A stretch of 64,000 nt of DNA, from contig CAVYWO010000009.1 in NCBI GenBank assembly GCA_963772295.1, positions 434,001-498,000 on the forward strand, in the 5' to 3' direction. This stretch comes from AP-15 sp963772295 (lineage in GTDB: Bacteria; Pseudomonadota; Alphaproteobacteria; ATCC43930; CGMCC-115725). This document shows positions 58,305 to 64,000 of this stretch, piece after piece. Under the pieces are notes generated by a model. That model was not told the origin of the DNA. It was given only the letters and a program-made list of their open reading frames with translations, and ran no database searches. Numbering within the stretch: the stretch's first letter is position 1; the number at the start of each line of letters is the position of its first letter. Made by a program: the position numbers and the translations under genes.

Positions 58305-59096
58305 TCAGCCGGCCGCGGCGAGCGGCGCCTGATCCGGCGCGGGATCGCCGGCGATCAGCCGTCGAAAGGCGGCGACGATCTCGGCGACCGGGCCGATCGC
58401 CAGCACCCGCCCCTGATGCAGAAGGATGCCGCGGTTGCACCAGCGCTCCACCAGGTCCAGCGAATGCGAGGCCAGGACCAGGATGCTCGAAGCGCACACG
58501 AATTCCTCGACGCGGCGCTGCGCCTTGGCCAGGAAGTGTGCGTCGCCGGCCGACAGCCATTCGTCCATGAGCAGGATGTCGGGCGGTATGCAAGTCGAGA
58601 TCGCGAAAGCGAGCCGGATCATCATGCCGGCGGAATAGGTGCGCACCGGCATGTCGAGATAGTCGCCAAGCTCGGTGAATTCCGCCACCGCCGCGGCCCG
58701 CGCCCGCATGTCGCGCGGGTGGATGCCCAGATACATGCCGCGCAGGATGATGTTCTCGCGCCCGGTCGCATCGCCGTTGAGGCCGACCTGAATGTCGAGC
58801 AGCGAGGAAACCCGACCCGAAGAGAGGAATATCCCGCGCGTCGGCTCATAGACGCCGGCCAGCACTTTGAGCAAGGTCGTCTTGCCCGCGCCGTTCAGGC
58901 CAAGGAGCGCAAAGCGGTCGCCGTCGGTGATCTCCAGGCTGACGTCGCTCAGCGCCCGCACATTGATCCGGTCGCCGGCGTCGCGGCCGAGGTTGCCGCG
59001 GGTCGAGGAGGCGAGCAGCACCTTCTTCAGCGAACGGCTGCTGCCCTGATAGATCGGGAACTCGACCGAGACCTCGCGCAACCGCAGGAACGACAC
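58305..59096 (-). CDS. Polysaccharide ABC exporter ATPase (Wzt/KpsT-like)
   Basis: The 263-residue ATPase has GLNGAGKTTLLKVLAGVYEP (Walker A), SSLLDIQVGLNGDATGRENI, the signature variant RTYSAGMMIRLAFAIST, ILLMDEWLSAGDAHF (Walker B) and VLASHSLDLVERWC (switch His). These are typical of O-antigen/capsule/teichoic exporters; there is no C-terminal carbohydrate-binding domain, so it is the short type. It follows its permease with a 16-base gap. The 250 bases on the other side, after the PD-(D/E)XK gene, show nothing. Confidence 0.92.
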   Translation of the reverse strand: MSFLRLREVSVEFPIYQGSSRSLKKVLLASSTRGNLGRDAGDRINVRALSDVSLEITDGDRFALLGLNGAGKTTLLKVLAGVYEPTRGIFLSSGRVSSLLDIQVGLNGDATGRENIILRGMYLGIHPRDMRARAAAVAEFTELGDYLDMPVRTYSAGMMIRLAFAISTCIPPDILLMDEWLSAGDAHFLAKAQRRVEEFVCASSILVLASHSLDLVERWCNRGILLHQGRVLAIGPVAEIVAAFRRLIAGDPAPDQAPLAAAG

Positions 59097-59112
59097 GGCG
59101 GCTAAACCTCGG

Positions 59113-60012
59113 CTAAACCCAGAAGGCGATGCGCGCGCGAAAGCGCGCGAAGAAGGCGAAGCTCACGCCGCCGAGCAGGCCGCTGGCCACGATCAGGATC
59201 GGCCAGGAATGCGGTGCCGTGGGCAGACCGAGCAACGGCGAGCGCAGCACGTCGATCGCCGCGAACAGCGGGTTGAGCTCGACCCACCAGCGATTGGCGC
59301 CGAGCGCCTCGGCCGACCAGAAGATCGGCGTGACGAAGAACACGACCTGGACGACGCTGGCGACGATCGGCGGCACATCGCGGAAGCGGGCGCTGATCAT
59401 GCCGAGCAGAAGGCTGACCGAGACGCCGTTCACGACGAGAAGCGCCATGCCCGGCAGCAGCTCGACCAGCCGCAGCCAGGCGACGGGGTGGGGAAAGAGC
59501 GCCAGGACGATCGGCACGATGACGAAATTATGCGCCAGAACCAGGAGATTGCGATAGACGAGGCGATAGACGTGCAGCGAAAACGGCAGCTTGACCTGTT
59601 GGATGATGCCCTGGGCCGAATAGAAAGTGCTGCAGCCCTCGATGATCATTCCCGAAATGAACTGCCAGACGATCAAACCGACGGTCAGCAACGGCAGATA
59701 GTTGTCGAGCGTCGTTCGGAAGAGCTTGACGTAGATCAAGCCCATCGCGCCGATCATGACGACCGTCGTGACCGTCTGCCAGAAAGGCCCGAGCAGCGAA
59801 CCGCGGTAGCGCAGCCGCAAATCCTGATGCGCCAGCGCCGTCCACAGCCAGCTGCGGTTGAGCCCGTCGCGCAGATCGGCCGCGGCGGCGGCGATTCGTT
59901 CCGATCGCCGCGGCGATCCGACGATGCCCGCCAATCCATCGATCGCTGGCCGCTGTTGCGGCAGGTCTGCCGACAAGGGGCTCCACCCGAAAAGTCCCGC
60001 AACCTCCGTCAT
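59113..60012 (-). CDS. Polysaccharide ABC exporter permease (Wzm/KpsM-like)
   Basis: The 299-residue membrane protein of the ABC-2 type has an N-terminal cytoplasmic lead, then LAHQDLRLRYRGSLLGPFWQ (the family's amphipathic entry), six membrane segments (TTVVMIGAMGLIYVKLFR and others), and FFVTPIFWSAEALGANRWWV before the last periplasmic loop. It pairs with the ATPase gene to flip a lipid-linked glycan. The operon position, and the epimerase and glycosyltransferase nearby, indicate a surface polysaccharide locus that may extend beyond the window. Confidence 0.92.
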   Translation of the reverse strand: MTEVAGLFGWSPLSADLPQQRPAIDGLAGIVGSPRRSERIAAAAADLRDGLNRSWLWTALAHQDLRLRYRGSLLGPFWQTVTTVVMIGAMGLIYVKLFRTTLDNYLPLLTVGLIVWQFISGMIIEGCSTFYSAQGIIQQVKLPFSLHVYRLVYRNLLVLAHNFVIVPIVLALFPHPVAWLRLVELLPGMALLVVNGVSVSLLLGMISARFRDVPPIVASVVQVVFFVTPIFWSAEALGANRWWVELNPLFAAIDVLRSPLLGLPTAPHSWPILIVASGLLGGVSFAFFARFRARIAFWV

Positions 60013-60232
60013 ACCGGCGAAAGAGGCTTAATTCAATCGAAGAGCGGCTGGATCAATGCCGCGCCTCTCCTGAGGCAGGCGCCGCCTGCGGCGGCGTCTC
60101 GAAGGGCGAGGCCTCGCGCGTCTCGAACCAGCACGGCGCCGATGCAGCCTTTATCCTTCCAGCATCAGCGCCGGGTGCACCCGGCTGACGCGAACCGCGG
60201 AGGCCGACACGGCGGCGTAGCGAACCCGCCGC

Positions 60233-61168
60233 TCACGACCGGCGGCGGAAGGCGGCGGCGGTCGCCGGGAGCGCTTCTTCGGGTGCGATCTCCGGCGCCC
60301 ACCCGAGCGCGTCGCGCGTCGCACTGTCGTCGACCTGCAGCGACAGCGTCAGGCGGGCGAAGTACCGCCCGAGCCCCGGCAGCCGGCGCAGGAGACTGAA
60401 GGTCGCGTCGGGGACGGCGAACAGCCGGGCCGGCCGGCCGAGACCCTCGGCCAGGGCCCGCAGCAGCTGCGGCGTCGAGAGATCCGCCGCGTCGCGGGCG
60501 AGCAGGATCCGGCCGGCGGCGGCCGGATGGGTGCAGGCCAGCGCCGTCAGGCCGACGAGATTGTCGATGAAGATCAGGCTGCGGCGGTTGTCGATGCCGG
60601 CAAAGGGCAACGGCAGGCCGCTGCCGGCGAGCCGGATCAAGGCGCGGAAATTCGCCCTGACGCCCGGCCCATAGACGAGCGGCGCGCGCAGCAACACGAG
60701 GTCGAGGCCGCTCCCTCGCGCCGCCGCCAAGAGCGCTCGCTCGGTGGCGAGCTTGCCGCGGCCATAGCGGTCCTGCGGCCGCGGTGCGTCGCCGGCGCAA
60801 AACGGCACGCCGGGCGGGGTCGCTTCCCCCATCGCCCTGACCGAGCTCATATGGACGAGCCGCCGCACACCCGCCGCCGACGCCTGGTGCGCCAAGGCCG
60901 CGGCGGCTTCGGCCTCGACCGCTGCAGACCGGTCGATCGTGGTGCGGTGCGCCCGATTGGCGAGGTGGACGACGATGTCGACCCCGGCCATCGAACTCGA
61001 CCAGCCGGTCCGCGGGCCGATCTCCCCGACCGCGTGGAACTCGACGCCTCGGATCGGATCGGCGGCGCCGCGGACGGCCCCGAGAACGGCGTGCCCGCGC
61101 TCGACGAGGCCGCGGCAGAGGGCGCGGCCGATGAAGCCTGCGGCGCCGGTCACCAGGATGCGCGCCAT
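60233..61168 (-). CDS. NAD-dependent sugar epimerase/dehydratase
   Basis: The 311-residue extended SDR has the NAD motif ILVTGAAGFIGRALCRGLVE, VHLANRAHRTT, VHMSSVRAMGE with the serine, and the catalytic Y-x-x-x-K in RYGRGKLATERALL. RAPLVYGPGVRANFRALIRL and FIDNLVGLTALAC follow. This wording is close to UDP-sugar epimerases of polysaccharide clusters (for example UDP-GlcNAc or UDP-quinovosamine-related). The ATG at 61168 is supported by an AGGCAGGG site. It is divergent from the GT4 gene, across a repeat-containing spacer. Confidence 0.88.
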   Translation of the reverse strand: MARILVTGAAGFIGRALCRGLVERGHAVLGAVRGAADPIRGVEFHAVGEIGPRTGWSSSMAGVDIVVHLANRAHRTTIDRSAAVEAEAAAALAHQASAAGVRRLVHMSSVRAMGEATPPGVPFCAGDAPRPQDRYGRGKLATERALLAAARGSGLDLVLLRAPLVYGPGVRANFRALIRLAGSGLPLPFAGIDNRRSLIFIDNLVGLTALACTHPAAAGRILLARDAADLSTPQLLRALAEGLGRPARLFAVPDATFSLLRRLPGLGRYFARLTLSLQVDDSATRDALGWAPEIAPEEALPATAAAFRRRS

Positions 61169-61243
61169 TCCCTGCCTCTCGTACCAGGAATTCCCCGCTG
61201 CACCCCCTCCCGGCGCAAAGCCTGTCCTCGGCCACAACCCCTT

Positions 61244-61293
61244 GCCTCCCCCATGATGGGGGAGGCCGCGACCCCCGGATCGCAGTCCGGGGG
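61244..61293. repeat. Two adjacent hairpin palindromes
   Basis: GCCTCCCCCAT-G-ATGGGGGAGGC (61244-61266) is a perfect 11-bp inverted repeat and CCCCCGGA-TCGCAG-TCCGGGGG follows at once. They lie in the spacer between the divergent epimerase and glycosyltransferase genes and resemble the other dispersed palindromes of the window. Confidence 0.6.
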
Positions 61294-61420
61294 GAGCGGG
61301 TGGGGGTGCGGTCTGCCGAAGACCGAAAACTTTTGGGACCCTCCCTGCCTCTCCTTGCCGCATGCTGCGGCGAATAGTGCCTGCGATTGGGCGGCGGATG
61401 CATTAAAACGCCACCGCGTG

Positions 61421-62638
61421 GTGTTGCCAGCGCCGACCCAACCCCTCACCTCGCCTTCGCCGCCCCCGGCCGCGCCGCGGCGGGCCAAGCTACTTTTTCT
61501 GACGACCGAGGATTGGTATTTCTGCTCGCACCGCTTGCCGGTGGCGCGAGCGGCGCGCGACGCCGGGATCGATGTCGTCGTCGCCGCCCGGGTTCGCGCC
61601 CATGGCGCGGCGATCTGCCGCGAGGGTTTTGCGCTGCGCCCGCTTGCCTGGCGCCGCCGCGGCGACGGCCCGCTCGCCGCCGCCCGGGCGATTGCCGCGA
61701 TCGTCCGGCTCTACCGGGCCGAGCGGCCCGACATCGTCCACCACGTGGCGCTGAAGCCGGTATTGTTCGGCGGCCTCGCTCGGCGTCTTGCCTTTGCCGG
61801 CATGGCCGGCGGTCCGGCGATCGTCAATTCGCTGATGGGCCTCGGCTCCGGCTTCTCGGCGAGGGACCGGGCGGCATGGCTGCGGCGGCCGCTGTTGCGG
61901 CTGGCGCTGCGCCTCGCCCTGGGTGGCGGCGCCGGCCGGGTGATCGTGCAGAACCCGGAGGACGCCGGCGCCCTCGCCGGGTTCGGCGTCGATCGCCGAC
62001 GGATCGCGCTGATCCGCGGATCGGGGATCGATATCAGGCATTTCCAGCCGCTGCCGGAGCCGGGCGGCGAGCCGGTCCGCGTCGCCCTCGTCTCGCGCAT
62101 GCTGAGGCAAAAGGGTGTGCTCGAGGCAGCGGCCGCGATCCGCCGGCTGCGGGCGCAGGGTCTGCCGATCGAACTGCTGCTCGCCGGGCCGACCGATCCC
62201 GACAATGCCGGCTCGCTCGGCGCCGCGGCGCTGGTTCGGCTTGCCTCCGAGCCGGGGATCAGCTGGCTCGGCCCGGTCGCCGACGTGCGCGAGGTCTGGG
62301 GCCGCGCGGCGATCGCGGTGCTGCCGTCGACCTATGGCGAGGGGGTGCCAAAGGCGCTCCTCGAAGCCGCGGCCTGCGCCCGCCCGATCGTCGCCACCGA
62401 TGTCCCCGGCTGCCGCGAGGTGGTCCGGCCGGGCGAGACCGGCATCCTCGTCCCGGCGAACGACCCGGCCGCACTGGCGGAAGCGATCGCCGCGCTCGCC
62501 GCCGATGCGGCGCTGCGGCGGCGCCTCGGGCTTGCGGGCCGCGCTCTCGTCGAGAGCGCCTTTGCCGAGGGGATCGTCGCCCGCGACACCCTGGCCATCT
62601 ACCTGGCGCTGCTGGCGGAAGGCGCCTCGCACCGATGA
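61421..62638 (+). CDS. Glycosyltransferase family 4 protein
   Basis: The roughly 405-residue GT-B enzyme has an N-terminal Rossmann domain KLLFLTTEDWYFCSHRLPVA and DIVHHVALKPVLFGGLARRL, and a C-terminal nucleotide-sugar domain with VALVSRMLRQKGVLEAAAAI, IAVLPSTYGEGVPKALLEAA (E-x7-E) and RPIVATDVPGCREVV. The nearest relatives in wording are retaining transferases that extend lipid-linked sugars. The start is uncertain: the frame is open far upstream through repeats, there is no ATG near, and I took GTG 61421, about 20 residues before the first conserved strand. It overlaps the DUF423 gene by ATGA. Confidence 0.85.
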   Translation: MLPAPTQPLTSPSPPPAAPRRAKLLFLTTEDWYFCSHRLPVARAARDAGIDVVVAARVRAHGAAICREGFALRPLAWRRRGDGPLAAARAIAAIVRLYRAERPDIVHHVALKPVLFGGLARRLAFAGMAGGPAIVNSLMGLGSGFSARDRAAWLRRPLLRLALRLALGGGAGRVIVQNPEDAGALAGFGVDRRRIALIRGSGIDIRHFQPLPEPGGEPVRVALVSRMLRQKGVLEAAAAIRRLRAQGLPIELLLAGPTDPDNAGSLGAAALVRLASEPGISWLGPVADVREVWGRAAIAVLPSTYGEGVPKALLEAAACARPIVATDVPGCREVVRPGETGILVPANDPAALAEAIAALAADAALRRRLGLAGRALVESAFAEGIVARDTLAIYLALLAEGASHR

Positions 62639-63003
62639 TCCGCGCCTGGCTTGCCGCCGCCGGATTGGGCGGGTTTTTGTCGGTTGCGGCGGGCGCCGCC
62701 GCCGCGCATCTCGGCGCCGCCGATCGTGCCGCGGCGCTGCTGCACACCGGTGCGCTCTACGGCATGGTCCACGCCGCGGCGCTGGTCGGCGTTTCGGCCA
62801 TCGCCGAGCGCCGCGAGCGGCCGAGTATCGCGCTCCGCGTCGCCGGCTGGGCCTTTGCCGTGGGCCTCTTGTTGTTCAGTCTCAGCATCGACGCGCTCGC
62901 GGCGACCGGGCTCGCCCCGATCGGTTTCGTGACGCCGTTCGGCGGCGTTGCCCTGCTCGCCGGCTGGGCCGCACTCGCCATCGACGCCGTGCGCCGGCGT
63001 TAA
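62635..63003 (+). CDS. DUF423 family membrane protein
   Basis: The 122-residue protein has four membrane segments; MVHAAALVGVSAIAERRERP, FAVGLLLFSLSIDALAATG and TPFGGVALLAGWAALAI match DUF423 (YgdD-like), of unknown function. The ATG overlaps the stop of the glycosyltransferase gene, so they are coupled. Its own TAA overlaps the stop codon of the convergent TPR gene in a shared TTAA. Confidence 0.9.
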   Translation: MIRAWLAAAGLGGFLSVAAGAAAAHLGAADRAAALLHTGALYGMVHAAALVGVSAIAERRERPSIALRVAGWAFAVGLLLFSLSIDALAATGLAPIGFVTPFGGVALLAGWAALAIDAVRRR

Positions 63004-64000
63004 GCGGCCGCCACGGGCTCCAGCGCGCTGGGGGTTTGGAGTTCCTCCAGCAGGGCCTTGGCGTCCTTCAGGTCCTTGGTCCCGAAGCCTTCCGTGAACC
63101 AGCTATAGAGGGGCGCCAGTAGCTCACGCGCCTCGCTGACCCGCCCCTGGTCGCGCATGAGCCGCGCATAGCTCGTCGCGGTGCGCAGCTCCCAGGATTT
63201 TGCTTGCTGCGTTCGCGCCCAGTCGAGCGAGGCGAGGTAGGCGCGCTCGGCCGCTGCCACGTCGCCCCTGAGCGCGAGCAGCCAGCCCTTAATTCGGAGA
63301 GTTTCGGCCTTGTACCAGCGCTCTTCCCAGCCCGGCCGGTCGATTTGCGCGATGACTTCGTCGATCAGAACGAGCGCCCCGGCGAGATCGCCGGCTTGAC
63401 CCATGCCCTCGGCCAGCACGGATTTCAAGCAGGGACTGTAGGCTCGAGCACCACCCTCCTCCCAGACGGCGAGGCCCCGCCCGAGCAAAGCCATCCCTTC
63501 GGCGACCTGGCCCTTCCGGATCAAGGCAATTCCCGAAGGGACAGGCACCATGAACTCTGTCACAAGAGGCAGACTGTTTTCGCGGCCTACTCGATCACCC
63601 TCTTCGATGCGCTTCAGCCACTCGTCGGGGGCGCCGAGAAGATCGAGGACGTGAGCGCCCCAGGTCAGCGCGCACGCCAGATCGAACGGATGCCCGAGCT
63701 GACGCGCATGCTCAATGCCGGCATCGTTCATTTTCGCGGCTTGCTCGGGGTATCCGAGCATCCAGGTCGATATTGACGGGGAGAGCAAACTCCATGTTTT
63801 CGGGTCGTTGTTTAGAATACCGATCAGATGATGCCGCTCTTCGCTGTAGAGCGCCAACACCCTGTCTGCATGTTCGCAGGCCTTGATCGGATTGCCGAGC
63901 CAACGATGGGTGTGGCCCGCGGCAAAGTGCCCGACGATCAGGAGATCGGTGTCGCCGTAGGTCTTCGCAGCGTTCATAAGCTCGGTGACCCAGCGCAGTG
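63000..64000 (-). CDS. TPR-rich C-terminal part of a large sensor/ATPase protein (runs off right edge)
   Basis: The frame is open to the window edge, with the preceding residues LRWVTELMNAAKTYGDTD. The roughly 330 visible residues are helical TPR-like repeats (KACEHADRVLALYSEERHHL, GRGLAVWEEGGARAYSPCLK, GDVAAAERAYLASLDWARTQ) ending in RELLAPLYSWFTEGFGTKDL. This ending is characteristic of alphaproteobacterial proteins with an N-terminal adenylate/guanylate cyclase catalytic domain, a central AAA ATPase and C-terminal TPRs, so it is probably the tail of such a protein of 1000 or more residues; the diagnostic domains lie outside. An internal ATG at 63977 would not make the full product. Confidence 0.75.
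   Translation of the reverse strand, partial: LRWVTELMNAAKTYGDTDLLIVGHFAAGHTHRWLGNPIKACEHADRVLALYSEERHHLIGILNNDPKTWSLLSPSISTWMLGYPEQAAKMNDAGIEHARQLGHPFDLACALTWGAHVLDLLGAPDEWLKRIEEGDRVGRENSLPLVTEFMVPVPSGIALIRKGQVAEGMALLGRGLAVWEEGGARAYSPCLKSVLAEGMGQAGDLAGALVLIDEVIAQIDRPGWEERWYKAETLRIKGWLLALRGDVAAAERAYLASLDWARTQQAKSWELRTATSYARLMRDQGRVSEARELLAPLYSWFTEGFGTKDLKDAKALLEELQTPSALEPVAAA

Noticed and set aside
60527..61420. Long 5' extension of the glycosyltransferase frame
   Set aside because: It is antisense to the sugar epimerase and runs through palindromic repeats; the conserved GT-B fold begins after 61480.

Overview
The window is about 64 kb of GC-rich (roughly two-thirds G+C by eye) bacterial chromosome. 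Gene content (MASE1 sensor, two CaiB/BaiF CoA-transferases, SMP-30 lactonase, Rieske oxygenase, BrnT/BrnA, a C-terminal TPR module of the kind fused to adenylate cyclases) and small CCCGGCC-type intergenic palindromes suggest an alphaproteobacterium, perhaps Rhodospirillales or Hyphomicrobiales. That placement is inference. I saw no rRNA, tRNA or CRISPR array.

Layout. 1-8.5 kb (minus strand): edge-truncated MASE1 sensor, GST, MFS transporter, two small exported proteins, and a tight D-glutamate cluster (murD2-like, murL-like, D-glutamate cyclase, dihydropyrimidinase), with a divergent gamma-glutamyltransferase at 8.7-10.4 kb. 10.6-16.7 kb: cupin, secreted sedolisin, CoA-transferase, exported beta-propeller, DUF4189 protein. 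12.8-26.4 kb is a gene graveyard: TPP-enzyme remnant, two broken IS110 transposases, acyl-CoA dehydrogenase remnant, a peptide-ABC/amidase operon with lesions in several genes, and a truncated solute-binding protein; an intact AbrB/VapC pair sits inside it. 26.4-41.7 kb: CBS-BON protein, polyphosphate kinase, repeat-rich spacer, phosphohexomutase and galU, Rieske oxygenase, methyltransferase, AI-2E family permease, OmpA-type lipoprotein, SMP-30, CoA-transferase, amidohydrolase. 42.3-49.5 kb: type I restriction-modification locus (hsdM-hsdS-hsdR) with BrnT/BrnA and an HI0074-like protein between hsdS and hsdR. 49.7-58.1 kb: nuclease island (small unknown, SbcD/YhaO-like phosphoesterase, SbcC/YhaN-like ATPase, WYL regulator, Cas4-like PD-(D/E)XK nuclease with four cysteines, and a compositionally foreign PD-(D/E)XK protein). 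58.3-62.6 kb: surface-glycan genes (Wzt/Wzm-like transporter, sugar epimerase, GT4 glycosyltransferase). DUF423 and TPR genes close the window.

Working together: the murL/murD2 pair would load L-Glu onto UDP-MurNAc-L-Ala and then epimerise it, while the neighbouring D-glutamate cyclase would remove free D-Glu. pgm/galU plus the glycan genes feed envelope polysaccharide. The 42-58 kb stretch reads as a defence island, and its SbcCD/WYL/Cas4-like part is the best candidate for an undescribed system.

Caveat: many frameshifts are best explained by single extra bases (MFS, ABC permease, ppk, hsdR, hsdS, hsdM, WYL). This one-directional bias suggests insertion-type sequencing errors at least as much as real decay.
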